NCBI GenBank assembly: GCA_021847105.1
Contig: JAJZUT010000017.1
Location: 27,957-91,956 of the forward strand
DNA length: 64,000 nucleotides
From: Pseudomonadota bacterium
GTDB taxonomy: Bacteria; Pseudomonadota; Gammaproteobacteria; Steroidobacterales; Steroidobacteraceae
Direction of reading: 5' to 3'
Below are positions 1 to 10,197 of this stretch, in pieces (position 1 is the stretch's first letter; every line of letters begins with the position of its first letter). The notes beneath the pieces were generated by a model, which did no database searches, was not told the DNA's origin, and saw only the letters and a program-made list of their open reading frames with translations. A program made the position numbers and the translations under genes.

Positions 1-146
1 CCGGCTGTAGAGCGCTCATCGCGGCATATCCGCAGAAATGCGGATTGCCTGGCCTACCTGAATGCCGCAACGTCTCGGATTTGCGGTCCGCTGCGCCGCC
101 GGGCGCGAGATCCCGGCGGGCGGCGCCGCGTCGCCTCTGAGGAGAG

Positions 147-2600
147 ATGATGCGTCAACAGGACAGTGAAGCGACGCCGGTCGCCGGCGGGGCAGAGCCG
201 GGCGAACCAGCCGCGGGGCTGAGCGAAGCGCAGGCGCAGCGTCGTCTCGGCCAGTATGGCGAAAATGTGCTGCGTGAGGCGCATGTCGGCATCCTGCGGC
301 GCCTGCTGGCTTTTTTCTGGGGTCCGATTCCCTGGATGATCGAGGCGGCGGCAATTCTCTCGGCAGTGCTTGGACACTGGGAAGATCTGATCGTCATCGC
401 GGTGATGCTGCTGATCAATGCCGGAGTTGGCTTCTGGCAGGAATTCAAGGCGGACACCGCGATCGAGGCGCTCAAGCAGCGCCTCGCGCTCTCGGCCCAC
501 GTCAGGCGCGACGGCGCGTGGCGGGAGATCGCCGCGCGGCTGCTCGTGCCCGGGGATCTGATCGCCATCAAGATCGGCAACATCGTGCCGGCGGACGTGA
601 CGCTGCTCGAGGGCGAGTATCTGAGTGTCGATCAGTCCGCGCTCACCGGGGAGTCGCTTCCGGTCGACAAGAAAGCCGGCGATGCGGCGTACTCCGGCTC
701 TATCGTCCGCCAGGGCGAGATGACCGCGCTGGTAAGCGCCACCGGCATGAATACCTATTTCGGTCGCACCGCGAAGCTCGTCGAGCAGGCCGGTGCCGTG
801 TCGCACTTCCAGCGCGCCGTGCTGCGTATCGGCAATTTCCTCATTCTGACGACCGCGGCGCTCGTGGTCGTGATCGTGATCGCGGGTCTGTTCCAGCACA
901 ATCCGCTGCTCGAGATGGTGCAGTTCGCGCTGATCCTGGCCGTCGCTTCCATTCCGGTGGCGCTGCCGGCGGTGTTGTCGGTGACACTCGCGGTGGGTGC
1001 AGAGCGACTGGCACGACTGAAAGCCATCGTCTCGCGTCTGGTGTCGATTGAAGAGCTCGCCGGCATGGACACGCTATGCTCGGACAAGACGGGCACGCTC
1101 ACTCGCAACGAGCTGACGCTCGGTACGACGCTGCCGGCGAGCGGCATCACGGTCGAGGAGTTGCTGAGTGCCGCGGCGCTGGCCTCGCGTCGCGAGGCGC
1201 CAGATGCGATCGACGGGGCGATCCTCGCCGCCGCACCGCCGGCGGCGCAATTTGAGGCCTACCACCTGCAGAGCTTCCGGCCCTTCGATCCAGTGAGCAA
1301 GCGCACCGAGGCGCAGTTCGAACATGACGGCCATGCGCTGAAGGTGACCAAGGGTGCCCCGCAGGTCATCGTGGAGCTGTGTCAGCCGGATCCGGAGCAG
1401 CGTGCGGCCATTCTCGCCCAGGTCGATGCCGCTGCGGGCAAGGGGTACCGGACCCTGGCTGTGGCCCGCGATGTCGGTAGCGGCTGGCGCTACCTTGGAT
1501 TGCTGCCGCTGTTTGACCCGCCGCGCGAGGACAGCGCTGCGACCATAGCGGCGGCACGCGCGATGGGTATCGATGTCAAGATGGTCACCGGCGATCACGA
1601 GGCCATCGCTCGGCAGATTGCCGGCGAACTCAATCTCGGGCGCAACATCGTGGTGGCCGATGCTGTGTTCGGCGAGCAGGCCGCGCCGCAGGCGCTCGAG
1701 CAGGTGCTCACCGCCGATGGGTTCGCGCGGGTGTTTCCGGAACACAAATACCAGATCGTCAAGGCGCTGCAGACGAGCGGCCGGATCGTCGGCATGACCG
1801 GTGATGGCGTGAACGACGCCCCGGCATTGAAGCAGGCCGACGTCGGTATCGCGGTGAGCGGGGCAACGGATGCCGCGCGCGCCGCCGCAGCGCTGATTCT
1901 CACTGCGCCGGGGCTGTCGGTGATCACCACGGCCATCCGCGAGGCGCGGCGGATCTTCGAGCGCATGACGAGCTACGGAACTTATCGCATCGCCGAGACG
2001 ATCCGTCTCATCCTGTTCATGACGGCCAGCATCCTGATCTACAACTTTTATCCCGTCACGACGATCATGATCGTGCTGCTGGCGCTGCTTAACGATATTC
2101 CGATCATGATGATCGCCTACGACAATGCGCCGGTCGCGAGCGGTCCGGTGCGTTGGGACATGCCCCGCGTGCTCACCATCGCCTCGGCTCTGGGACTCTA
2201 TGGAGTCTTCGAGAGTTTCGTGCTGTATTGGATCGCGCGCGATCTGCTGCATCTGCCGGTGCCGGTGCTACAGGCCGTGATCTTCCTGAAGCTGCTCGTG
2301 TCGGGGCACATGACGATCTATCTGACCCGCAACAAAGGTTGGGTCTGGCAGCGGCCCTGGCCGAGCTGGAAGTTGGTGTTGCCGTGCGAGCTGACGCAGT
2401 TCGTCGGTACGCTCATCGTGGTGTATGGCGTCGCCATGGCGCCCATCGGTTGGGGATTGGCGCTGTTCGTCTGGGCTTACAGCCTCGTTTCGTTCCTGGT
2501 CGCCAATGCGGTCAAGATCACGACTCACGGACTGCTCGATCATCGCCTGGCCTCGCACGCGCGACATCTGCAGCGCGTCGAAGGCTCGCTTGGCCGTTAG
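147..2600 (+). CDS. Plasma-membrane type proton-efflux P-type ATPase
   Basis: This is a type III (PMA1-like) P-type ATPase that would pump protons out of the cytoplasm at the cost of ATP. The 817-residue protein has an N-terminal actuator region, paired membrane helices from about residue 55, the TGES actuator motif near residue 167, the phosphorylation motif DKTGTLT with the aspartate at residue 313, the hinge motif TGDGVNDAP near 552, and a block of C-terminal helices. The bacterial version lacks the long fungal autoinhibitory tail. ATG codons lie at 147 and 150. A GAGGAG at 139-144 suits 150 slightly better. It is read away from the LOG/RNB pair that follows on the other strand. The first 146 bases of the window show no gene. 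Family assignment is firm; the transported ion (proton) is inferred from family. Confidence 0.93.
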   Translation: MMRQQDSEATPVAGGAEPGEPAAGLSEAQAQRRLGQYGENVLREAHVGILRRLLAFFWGPIPWMIEAAAILSAVLGHWEDLIVIAVMLLINAGVGFWQEFKADTAIEALKQRLALSAHVRRDGAWREIAARLLVPGDLIAIKIGNIVPADVTLLEGEYLSVDQSALTGESLPVDKKAGDAAYSGSIVRQGEMTALVSATGMNTYFGRTAKLVEQAGAVSHFQRAVLRIGNFLILTTAALVVVIVIAGLFQHNPLLEMVQFALILAVASIPVALPAVLSVTLAVGAERLARLKAIVSRLVSIEELAGMDTLCSDKTGTLTRNELTLGTTLPASGITVEELLSAAALASRREAPDAIDGAILAAAPPAAQFEAYHLQSFRPFDPVSKRTEAQFEHDGHALKVTKGAPQVIVELCQPDPEQRAAILAQVDAAAGKGYRTLAVARDVGSGWRYLGLLPLFDPPREDSAATIAAARAMGIDVKMVTGDHEAIARQIAGELNLGRNIVVADAVFGEQAAPQALEQVLTADGFARVFPEHKYQIVKALQTSGRIVGMTGDGVNDAPALKQADVGIAVSGATDAARAAAALILTAPGLSVITTAIREARRIFERMTSYGTYRIAETIRLILFMTASILIYNFYPVTTIMIVLLALLNDIPIMMIAYDNAPVASGPVRWDMPRVLTIASALGLYGVFESFVLYWIARDLLHLPVPVLQAVIFLKLLVSGHMTIYLTRNKGWVWQRPWPSWKLVLPCELTQFVGTLIVVYGVAMAPIGWGLALFVWAYSLVSFLVANAVKITTHGLLDHRLASHARHLQRVEGSLGR

Positions 2601-2619
2601 CCGTTGGTCCGCAGGGTGC

Positions 2620-3420
2620 TCAGGGCGCTCGCGGATGGCGCGGCCGGACCCGGGAGTGGGCGAAGCCAGAGGCTTCGCGCGGCTCGGGCGTCAGTCGTCG
2701 CTGCAAGATCGCGAGTGCATCGGCGGGTCGCTCGGCGAATTCGAACAGGTTCAGGTCCTGCGGATCGATCACTCCGTGCCGCGCCAGAGCCTGAAAGTCG
2801 ATGATCTCGTTCCAGTACTCCGGTCCGAACAAGATCACCGGGATGTCGCGAGCGAGCTTGCGGGTCTGCGCCAGAGTGATGATTTCGGTGAGTTCATCGA
2901 GCGTGCCGAATCCACCCGGAAAGGCGATGAGCGCGCGTGCCAGATGGGCGAACCACAGCTTGCGCATGAAGAAGTAGTGGAATTCGAAGGTGAGCTCAGC
3001 GGAGAGGTACGGGTTGGGGTGCTGCTCGCGCGGCAGGCTGATGTTCAGCCCCACGGTCTTGCCGCCGGCCTCCGCAGCGCCGCGATTGGCCGCCTCCATG
3101 ATGCCGCCGCCACCGCCCGAGCACACGACATAACGGTGGGTGTGATCGGGTAGCGAAGCCGACCAGCGTGTGATCATCGCGGCGAGCTCTCGGGCGTGCT
3201 CGTAGTAGTGCCCGAGCGGGCCGTCGGGCCGCAGCCTCGCCGAACCGAAAAACACGATGGTGGCCTCTACGCCGGTGCGCTTGAAGCGCTCGAGAGGCTC
3301 AAGATACTCCGCGAGAATGCGCAGGGGGCGAGCCGCGTCGCTTTCCAGAAATCCGCTCTCCTCGTAAGCGAGCTGCGGCGTGGTCTCCGGTCGGGTGGCA
3401 GAGAATTGGTCATGTCCCAT
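2620..3420 (-). CDS. LOG family (TIGR00730 / lysine-decarboxylase-like) Rossmann protein
   Basis: The 266-residue protein carries the LOG family signature PGGFGTLDE (about residues 168-176), a glycine-rich SGGGGGIMEAA segment near residue 100 and an FFGSAR strand near residue 58. Members with proven activity are phosphoribohydrolases that release cytokinin-type bases or other nucleobases from nucleoside monophosphates; the old name lysine decarboxylase is not supported biochemically. The N-terminal extension of about 45 residues is typical of the longer bacterial subgroup. Its ATG overlaps the stop codon of the upstream RNB gene by one base, so the two are almost certainly co-transcribed and translationally coupled. 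The substrate is unknown here. Confidence 0.88.
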   Translation of the reverse strand: MGHDQFSATRPETTPQLAYEESGFLESDAARPLRILAEYLEPLERFKRTGVEATIVFFGSARLRPDGPLGHYYEHARELAAMITRWSASLPDHTHRYVVCSGGGGGIMEAANRGAAEAGGKTVGLNISLPREQHPNPYLSAELTFEFHYFFMRKLWFAHLARALIAFPGGFGTLDELTEIITLAQTRKLARDIPVILFGPEYWNEIIDFQALARHGVIDPQDLNLFEFAERPADALAILQRRLTPEPREASGFAHSRVRPRHPRAP

Positions 3421-4892
3421 CAGTGTGCTCGCTCAAAGTCGATGAAGCCGCGTTCGACGTCGACCCGTACCAGCCGCACGAGCAGCCGGTGGCCGATGTC
3501 TGTGCCCTCGAAACCGCGGACCAGCCGACCCTCCACCGCCGGACGAAGGATTCGGACCCAGGTTCCCTTGGTGGCCGCGCCGGTGACCAGCCCTTCGAAC
3601 TGCTCGCCGATTCGTCCCGACAACAGAAGCGCGGCGGCAGATTTGGCGACCCGGCGCTCAACCTTCGCCGCCTTGTCCTCCTGCTCGGTGCAGTGACTCG
3701 CCAGTGCGCTCAGTGCTTCGAAGCTGTACGGCGGCCGCTCGCCGGCCAGCACCGCCTTGATCAGGCGGTGGCTGATCAGGTCGGGGAAGCGGCGGTTCGG
3801 GGCGCTCGAGTGCGTGTAGTTGCTCACCGCCAGGCCGAAGTGACCGGTCGGCCCCGCGCCGCTTGCCTGCGCGACGTATTCGCCGGAACCGAGTGATTTG
3901 ACCACCGCGAGTGACAGATCCGCAAAGCGTTCCGGATCGCTCTTGCGACGACGCGCGAGAAAGGTGTTCAGCGCGAGTGCATCGGGTTGCGCCGGCAGTT
4001 GCTCGCCGAGATCCGCGGCGAGGGCGACGATGCGCTCCCAGCGGCGCGGGGTGCGCAGCACCCGGCGCAGCGAGGCGACGCCGTGCTGTTCGAGAAAGCG
4101 CGCCACCGACCCGTTGGCGGCGATCATCAGGTCCTCGATCAGCTCCTGGGCGCGGTTCTTGCGATCGGGCTGCAGATCGCGCAGCGCATCGCCGTCGAAT
4201 ATCGCATGCGTCTTCAGCGTCTCAAGGGTGAGCGCACCATGGACGTGGCGCTGGGCACGCAGCGCCTGGGCGGCGGCGTCCTGCAGGCGCACCTGCTGCT
4301 GCAGCTGCGGATCGTGCAGTGCCGGCGGAGGTGCCGCTCCGTCCTCAAGCCAGGCCGACACCGACGGGTAGGCGAGCTTGGCCTGATTGCGCACCAGGGC
4401 CCGGTACAGGGTCGAGCCATTGACCTGGCCATCGCTTGTGACGGTCATCTCGACGGTGAGCGCCAGGCGCTCCTCGGCTTCGTTCAGGGAGGTCAGATCT
4501 GTCGAGAGCCGCTCGGGCAACATCGGAAAGATCCGTGCCGGTGTATAGACCGAGGTTGTGTTGTGCCGGGCGTGCCCGTCGATCGGCGTGTCCAGGCCGA
4601 CCAGGGCATCGACGTCCGCCACCGCTACCCAGATGCGCGTGGTGCCGTCGGCAAGCGCCTCGGCGGCAGATATCTGATCGAGGTCGCGCGAGTCATCGTT
4701 GTCGATCGAAACCCACGGCAGTGCACGCAGGTCGCGAATCTCAGCGCCATGCGGCGCGTGTGCGGGCCCACCATACGCTGCGGCCTGACGCAGCGCCGCA
4801 GGGGCAAATTCCGGCTGCAGACCGCGCTCGATCATGGCCACGCGGGCGATATGCCGCAAAATCTGTCGTCCACCGCGCGAGGCTGGATGCAT
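3420..4892 (-). CDS. Compact RNB-domain ribonuclease (RNase II/R family)
   Basis: The RNB catalytic domain is evident from the segment SIDNDDSRDLDQI near residues 64-76, which contains the acidic cluster that binds the catalytic magnesium, followed by the ADVDALV and SHRLIKAVL blocks of the family. At 490 residues it is shorter than RNase II (about 640) and RNase R. The usual N-terminal cold-shock domains are nearly absent, while the C-terminal 70 residues could form an S1-like RNA-binding barrel. It would degrade RNA 3' to 5' in the cytoplasm. It is the first gene of a two-gene unit with the LOG protein and is divergent from the phosphoketolase gene. Confidence 0.88.
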   Translation of the reverse strand: MHPASRGGRQILRHIARVAMIERGLQPEFAPAALRQAAAYGGPAHAPHGAEIRDLRALPWVSIDNDDSRDLDQISAAEALADGTTRIWVAVADVDALVGLDTPIDGHARHNTTSVYTPARIFPMLPERLSTDLTSLNEAEERLALTVEMTVTSDGQVNGSTLYRALVRNQAKLAYPSVSAWLEDGAAPPPALHDPQLQQQVRLQDAAAQALRAQRHVHGALTLETLKTHAIFDGDALRDLQPDRKNRAQELIEDLMIAANGSVARFLEQHGVASLRRVLRTPRRWERIVALAADLGEQLPAQPDALALNTFLARRRKSDPERFADLSLAVVKSLGSGEYVAQASGAGPTGHFGLAVSNYTHSSAPNRRFPDLISHRLIKAVLAGERPPYSFEALSALASHCTEQEDKAAKVERRVAKSAAALLLSGRIGEQFEGLVTGAATKGTWVRILRPAVEGRLVRGFEGTDIGHRLLVRLVRVDVERGFIDFERAH

Positions 4893-5063
4893 CCGATCCC
4901 CTCATTCTTTGCTTGACGGCATGGTAGGCGCCACCTCCCCCGGGGGTCAATGCGGCGCACCGCGGGGTGACGCGGAAATTGCGTATTTACGGCCGCTCGG
5001 CAAGACTGTGAGCTAGGAATTTCAGCGGCGTCGATCATGGACCAGACACTGGAGGAGTCGGAA

Positions 5064-7460
5064 ATGTCGCAACAAGAGCAGCCAGCAAACCCGCAACCGC
5101 TCTCAGCGGAACAACTGCGACGCATCGATGCGTACTGGCGGGCGGCCAATTACCTGTGCGTCGGCCAGATTTACCTTCGCGACAACCCGTTGCTGCGCGT
5201 GCCGCTTGCGGCCGAGCACATCAAGGCGATGTTACTGGGGCACTGGGGCACCACTCCGGGGCAGAACTTCATCTACGCGCACCTGAACCGAGTGATCCGC
5301 GAGCGCGATCTGAACATGATCTACATCTCAGGTCCCGGTCATGGTGGGCCGGCGCTCGTGGCCAACACGTATCTGGAGGGCACCTACAGCGAACTGTATC
5401 CGCAGATCGCCACGGACGAGGCCGGAATGAAGCGGCTGTTTACGCAGTTCTCCTTCCCGGGCGGCATCCCAAGCCACGTCTCCCCGGAGTGTCCGGGCTC
5501 GATCCACGAGGGTGGGGAACTCGGCTATTCGCTGAGCCACGCCTTCGGGGCGGTGCTCGATAACCCAGAACTCATTGCCGCCTGCGTGGTCGGCGACGGA
5601 GAGGCCGAGACCGGGCCGCTTGCCGGCAGCTGGCATCTGACGAAGTTCATCAATCCCGCGCAGGATGGCGCGGTGCTGCCGATCCTGCACCTGAACGGCT
5701 ACAAGATCTCCAATCCCACGGTGCTGGCTCGCATCGAGCGCACCGAGCTCGAGCAGCTGCTTCAGGGCTGCGGCTGGCGGCCGTATTTCGTCAGCGGCGA
5801 TGAGCCGATGCCGATGCACCAGCGGATGGCCGGTACGCTCGATGTGGTGATCGGGGAGATTCTCGCGATCCAACGCGCCGCGCGCGCCCCAGGAGGCAGC
5901 CCGGCCCGCCCGCGCTGGCCCATGATCGTGCTCGAGAGCCCCAAGGGCTGGACGGGTCCGAAGCGCCTCGACGGCAAGACCATCGAGGGCAGCTTTCGGG
6001 CCCATCAGGTCCCGATTACCGATCCGGCGCAAAATCCGGCGCATCTGGCAGCGCTCGAGGCGTGGCTGCGCAGCTACCGGCCCGAAGAACTCTTCGAGGA
6101 TGGACGCCTGCGCACGGAGCTTGCCGAACTCGCCCCGCGCGGCACGCGACGCATGGGCGCCAATCCGCATGCCAACGGCGGAGCGTTGTTGCGCGACCTG
6201 CGGCTGCCGGATTTTCGCGATTATGCGCAGGCGGTGAGTGCCCCGGGTGCGGTGCAGGCTTCCGATACCAGCGTGCTCGGCACGTTCCTGCGCGATGTGA
6301 TCCGGTTGAATCCGACCAATTTTCGTCTGTTCGGTCCCGACGAGACGCTCTCGAATAAGCTGCAGGCGGTCTTCGAGGCGAGCAACCGGCAGTGGGAAGG
6401 ACGGACTTTGCCGAGTGATGAGTTGCTCGCTCCGAGCGGCCGGGTGCTCGAGATCTTAAGTGAGCATCAATGCGAGGGTTGGCTCGAGGGATATCTGCTC
6501 ACCGGTCGGCACGGTCTGTTCAACTGCTACGAGGCGTTCATCCACATCATCGACTCGATGTTCAATCAACACGCCAAGTGGTTGAAGGTCACCGCCGCAA
6601 TCCCCTGGCGGCGGCCCATCGCCTCGCTCAATTATCTGCTCACGTCCCATGTCTGGCGTCAGGATCACAACGGCTTCACTCATCAGGATCCGGGCTTCAT
6701 CGATCATGTTGTGAACAAGAAGGCCGGGGTGGTGCGGGTGTATCTGCCGCCGGATGCGAATTGCCTGCTCTCGGTGATGGATCACTGTCTGCGCAGCCGC
6801 CATTACGTCAACGTCGTCGTTGCCGGCAAGCACCCCGCGCCGCAGTGGCTCTCGATCGAGGCGGCGGCGGCGCACTGTACCGCCGGCATCGGCATCTGGG
6901 AGTGGGCGAGCAACGATGAGGGCTGTGAACCGGATCTGGTGATGGCCTGCGCCGGTGACGTGCCGACGCTCGAGACGCTGGCCGCGGTGGCGATGCTGCG
7001 TGCGGCGCTGCCGGAGCTGAAGATTCGGGTCGTCAACGTCGTGGATCTGATGCGCCTGCAGCCAAGCAGCGAGCACCCGCACGGTCTCAGCGATGCGGAC
7101 TTCGACTCGCTGTTCACGGTAGACAAGCCGGTGATTTTTGCCTTCCACGGCTATCCGTGGCTGATTCATCGCCTAACCTATCGCCGGCGCAACAGCGCCG
7201 GCATCCACGTGCGCGGCTACAAGGAGGAGGGCACCATCACCACGCCATTCGACATGACGGTGCTCAATGAGATGGACCGCTTTCATCTGGTACAGGATGC
7301 GATCGATCGGTTGCCGCACCTGCGCGACCGGGGCGCGTATCTGAAGGAACGTGCGCGTAAGCTGTTGATCGAACATGCCGCCTACATTCGTAGTCACGGC
7401 CGGGATATGCCGGTGGTGGCCGAGTGGATCTGGCCCGACGGCAGTGCGGCGCGGCGCTGA
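5064..7460 (+). CDS. xfp: Phosphoketolase (xylulose-5-phosphate / fructose-6-phosphate)
   Basis: This thiamine-diphosphate enzyme cleaves xylulose 5-phosphate (and often fructose 6-phosphate) with phosphate into acetyl phosphate plus glyceraldehyde 3-phosphate or erythrose 4-phosphate. The 798-residue chain has the family blocks GPGHGGPA near residue 101, [10 protein letters not shown] near 140, the ThDP-binding [15 protein letters not shown] near 183, and ends at the usual family length of about 800. I chose ATG 5064 because GGAGGAG lies 6 bases upstream; an ATG at 5037 would add nine residues but has no comparable ribosome site. Acetate kinase follows after 24 bases, which would turn the acetyl phosphate into ATP and acetate. 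Confidence 0.96.
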   Translation: MSQQEQPANPQPLSAEQLRRIDAYWRAANYLCVGQIYLRDNPLLRVPLAAEHIKAMLLGHWGTTPGQNFIYAHLNRVIRERDLNMIYISGPGHGGPALVANTYLEGTYSELYPQIATDEAGMKRLFTQFSFPGGIPSHVSPECPGSIHEGGELGYSLSHAFGAVLDNPELIAACVVGDGEAETGPLAGSWHLTKFINPAQDGAVLPILHLNGYKISNPTVLARIERTELEQLLQGCGWRPYFVSGDEPMPMHQRMAGTLDVVIGEILAIQRAARAPGGSPARPRWPMIVLESPKGWTGPKRLDGKTIEGSFRAHQVPITDPAQNPAHLAALEAWLRSYRPEELFEDGRLRTELAELAPRGTRRMGANPHANGGALLRDLRLPDFRDYAQAVSAPGAVQASDTSVLGTFLRDVIRLNPTNFRLFGPDETLSNKLQAVFEASNRQWEGRTLPSDELLAPSGRVLEILSEHQCEGWLEGYLLTGRHGLFNCYEAFIHIIDSMFNQHAKWLKVTAAIPWRRPIASLNYLLTSHVWRQDHNGFTHQDPGFIDHVVNKKAGVVRVYLPPDANCLLSVMDHCLRSRHYVNVVVAGKHPAPQWLSIEAAAAHCTAGIGIWEWASNDEGCEPDLVMACAGDVPTLETLAAVAMLRAALPELKIRVVNVVDLMRLQPSSEHPHGLSDADFDSLFTVDKPVIFAFHGYPWLIHRLTYRRRNSAGIHVRGYKEEGTITTPFDMTVLNEMDRFHLVQDAIDRLPHLRDRGAYLKERARKLLIEHAAYIRSHGRDMPVVAEWIWPDGSAARR

Positions 7461-7484
7461 GCCGCGCGCAGCGTCCCGTTCGTC

Positions 7485-8609
7485 ATGCGCATTGTCACGG
7501 TTAATAGCGGCAGTACATCGATCAAATTGGCTGCCTACGAGGTGCCGGCCGGCCGGGCGACGGGGCAGGCCGATCGTCAGCCCATCGCGGCAGTGCATCA
7601 CGATGGCACGCATCTCGAGCCGGCCGCGGAGCTGGCAGCGTTTCTCGAGGAACTGCCCGGGTTGCCGAGCGCACTGGCGCATCGGGTGGTCCATGGCGCA
7701 GATCGGTTCACGCACGCGGTGCGGATCGACTCGGCGGTGCGTACCGGAATCGGCGAGCTGGCCGCGCTCGCACCGCTGCACAATCCGCTCGCGCTGCGCT
7801 GGATCGATGCGGCCACGAGGCTGTGTGGACCGGACGTTGCGCAGGTGGCGGTGTTCGACACCGCGTTTTTCGCCGGACTGCCGCGCGTTGCGGCCGAGTA
7901 TGCGCTGCCGCCGGCGCTCGGTTGGGATGTGGGCGTGCGTCGCTACGGCTTTCACGGCTTGGCGCACGAGGCGATGTGGCAGCGCTGGAGCGAACTGAAT
8001 CCGGCACTCGAGCGGGGTGGACGCCTGATCACCTTGCAACTCGGCGGAGGCTGCTCGATTGCCGCGATCGAGCACGGGCGACCGCGCGATACCTCGATGG
8101 GGTTCTCGCCACTCGAGGGGCTGGTGATGGCGAGTCGCTGTGGAGACATCGATCCGGCGGTGGTGCCGTATCTGTGCGGGCGGCTCGGCCTCGGCGCCGC
8201 AGCGCTCATCGAATCGTTTAATCGCGAAGCCGGTCTGCTCGGTCTGGGTGGGCACGCCAGCCCGACGGAATTGCTGCAGGCCGGCGATGAGCGTGCCGAG
8301 CGTGCACTGGACCTTTACTGCTACCGCATCCGCAAGTATGTCGGGGCATATCTGGCAGTGCTCGGGGGCTGCGACGGTATCGTCTTCGGCGGCGGCGTCG
8401 GTGAGCACGTGACGGAGGTCCGCCATCGGGTTCTGGCCGGTTTGGGCTGGGCGGGTGTCGAACTGGATGCGCAGGCCAATGTGGCCGCGGTAGGCCGGGA
8501 GGGGCGCATCAGCAGCGAGGACAGCGCCATTGCCGTCTGGACGGTGCGTGTGGCGGAAGAGCCGTTGCTCGTGAGGGCGGCCGTGCGCGTGCTCGGCGGT
8601 GATCTCTAG
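7485..8609 (+). CDS. ackA: Acetate kinase
   Basis: Acetate kinase converts acetyl phosphate and ADP to acetate and ATP. The 374-residue protein begins with the family motif VNSGSTSIK (residues 5-13), has RVVHG near residue 66, the FDTAFF and RRYGFHG blocks in the middle, and the nucleotide-binding GGVGEH near residue 305, all typical of the ASKHA kinase fold. It is slightly shorter than the usual 395-400 residues. It lies 24 bases behind phosphoketolase in the same direction, the classical xfp-ack pairing of the phosphoketolase bypass, so substrate-level ATP synthesis from pentose phosphates is the expected job. Confidence 0.94.
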   Translation: MRIVTVNSGSTSIKLAAYEVPAGRATGQADRQPIAAVHHDGTHLEPAAELAAFLEELPGLPSALAHRVVHGADRFTHAVRIDSAVRTGIGELAALAPLHNPLALRWIDAATRLCGPDVAQVAVFDTAFFAGLPRVAAEYALPPALGWDVGVRRYGFHGLAHEAMWQRWSELNPALERGGRLITLQLGGGCSIAAIEHGRPRDTSMGFSPLEGLVMASRCGDIDPAVVPYLCGRLGLGAAALIESFNREAGLLGLGGHASPTELLQAGDERAERALDLYCYRIRKYVGAYLAVLGGCDGIVFGGGVGEHVTEVRHRVLAGLGWAGVELDAQANVAAVGREGRISSEDSAIAVWTVRVAEEPLLVRAAVRVLGGDL

Positions 8610-8661
8610 CGGGAGCGGGAACGGCGCGGAGTTCGCTGCCGGCGAACCCCGCGCCTGCGCC

Positions 8662-10194
8662 TCAAAGGTCGAACTTGATACCCTGGGCGAGCATCGTCGC
8701 GCCGCTCCAGTTGATGGTGTTGGTCTGCCGGCGCATGTAGGCCTTCCACGCGTCAGAGCCCGACTCGCGGCCCCCGCCGGTGTCTTTCTCACCCCCGAAG
8801 GCGCCACCGATCTCCGCTCCCGAGGTGCCAATGTTGACATTGGCAATGCCGCAGTCGCTGCCACAGGCGCCAAGGAACGTCTCGGCGGCCCGCAGCCGCT
8901 CGGTGAACAGCGCCGAGGAGAGGCCGTAGTGGCTCTCGTTCTGCAGGGCGATCGCCGAGTCGAGCGAATCAACCGGTATCAGGTACAGAATGGGCGCGAA
9001 CGTCTCGTTCTGCACCACTGACCAGTCGTTGCGCGCACGGATCAGGGTCGGCTCGACGAAGTGTCCGGGTCGCTCGAGCACCTTGCCACCGGCGAGCACC
9101 TCCCCGCCGGCCTCGCGCGCCGCGGCGACCGAGGTCTTGAACCGATCGACCGCATGTGCATCGATCAGCGGTCCCATCAGCGTCGCCGGATCGAGCGGAT
9201 CGCCGATCCTGACCTGCCGGTACGCGTTGACCAGACGCCGCTCGAGCTCGGCGGCGATGGCCTGATGGGCGAACACGCGCCGAGTGGTGGTGCAGCGTTG
9301 GCCGGCTGTGCCCACGGCGCCGAACACGATCGCCGGCACGGCGAGTTCGAGACTCGCCGATTCGTCGACGATGATGGCGTTGTTGCCCCCGAGTTCGAGC
9401 AGGCTCTTGCCGAGCCGGGCAGCGACGCGTTCGCCCACCTTGCGCCCGACGGGGGTCGAGCCGGTGAAGGAAACGAGAGCGACGCGCCGGTCATCGACGA
9501 AGCGCGTGGCGAGCTCGGTGCCGGCGTCGATGAACAGCTGGAATACCGGCGGCAGTCCGTGCTGCTCGAGGACCCGATTGACGAGCTTCTGCACGGCGAT
9601 TGCGGTGAGCGGAGTCTTCGGCGAGGGTTTCCACACCGACACGTTGCCGCAGATGGCTGCAAGAAACGCGTTCCACGACCAGACCGCGACCGGGAAGTTG
9701 AATGCCGAGATGATGCCGACCACCCCGAGCGGGTGCCACTGCTCATACATGCGGTGACCGGGACGCTCCGAGTGCATGGTCAGGCCGTAGAGCATGCGCG
9801 ACTGGCCGACGGCGAAATCGGCGATGTCGATCATCTCCTGCACCTCGCCAAGCCCCTCGGCGAGAATCTTGCCGTTCTCGAGCGAGACGAGCGCGCCGAG
9901 GTCGCTCTTGGCCGCGCGCAGCGCCTCTCCGAGCAGACGCACCGCCTCGCCGCGCTTCGGCGCCGGCACGTTGCGCCAGCGGGAAGCGGTCTCGAGCGCC
10001 GAGTGCATCACCGCCTCATAATCGGCGGCGTCGGCGGTGCGCACGGTGGCGAGCGGCGCGCCGCTCGCAGGGTTGTGTACCGTCAGCAGTCGCCCGCCGG
10101 CGCGCCAGCGGCCGGGACCCGCGCAGGCGCCGGGATTTTCTGCCTCGAGACCGAGTCGCTCGAGCAGAGCACCGACATCGATCGATGCGCTCAT
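8662..10194 (-). CDS. Aldehyde dehydrogenase, ALDH7 type (probable aminoadipate-semialdehyde dehydrogenase)
   Basis: This NAD(P)-dependent aldehyde dehydrogenase has 510 residues, the cofactor-binding SFTGSTPVG near residue 242, the general base region LELGGNN near 266, and the catalytic cysteine in GTAGQRCTT near residue 300. The segments [19 protein letters not shown] and [22 protein letters not shown] are characteristic of the ALDH7 (antiquitin, alpha-aminoadipic semialdehyde dehydrogenase) group. Its start lies 3 bases after the stop of the saccharopine-dehydrogenase-like gene, so the pair is an operon and the likely reaction is oxidation of 2-aminoadipate semialdehyde in lysine breakdown. 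Other semialdehydes remain possible. Confidence 0.92.
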   Translation of the reverse strand: MSASIDVGALLERLGLEAENPGACAGPGRWRAGGRLLTVHNPASGAPLATVRTADAADYEAVMHSALETASRWRNVPAPKRGEAVRLLGEALRAAKSDLGALVSLENGKILAEGLGEVQEMIDIADFAVGQSRMLYGLTMHSERPGHRMYEQWHPLGVVGIISAFNFPVAVWSWNAFLAAICGNVSVWKPSPKTPLTAIAVQKLVNRVLEQHGLPPVFQLFIDAGTELATRFVDDRRVALVSFTGSTPVGRKVGERVAARLGKSLLELGGNNAIIVDESASLELAVPAIVFGAVGTAGQRCTTTRRVFAHQAIAAELERRLVNAYRQVRIGDPLDPATLMGPLIDAHAVDRFKTSVAAAREAGGEVLAGGKVLERPGHFVEPTLIRARNDWSVVQNETFAPILYLIPVDSLDSAIALQNESHYGLSSALFTERLRAAETFLGACGSDCGIANVNIGTSGAEIGGAFGGEKDTGGGRESGSDAWKAYMRRQTNTINWSGATMLAQGIKFDL

Positions 10195-10197
10195 GGC

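Noticed and set aside
1074..2252. 392-residue minus-strand frame inside the proton ATPase gene
   Set aside because: It is an antisense shadow of a gene with strong motifs; its Arg/His/Asp-rich translation is typical of such shadows in GC-rich DNA.
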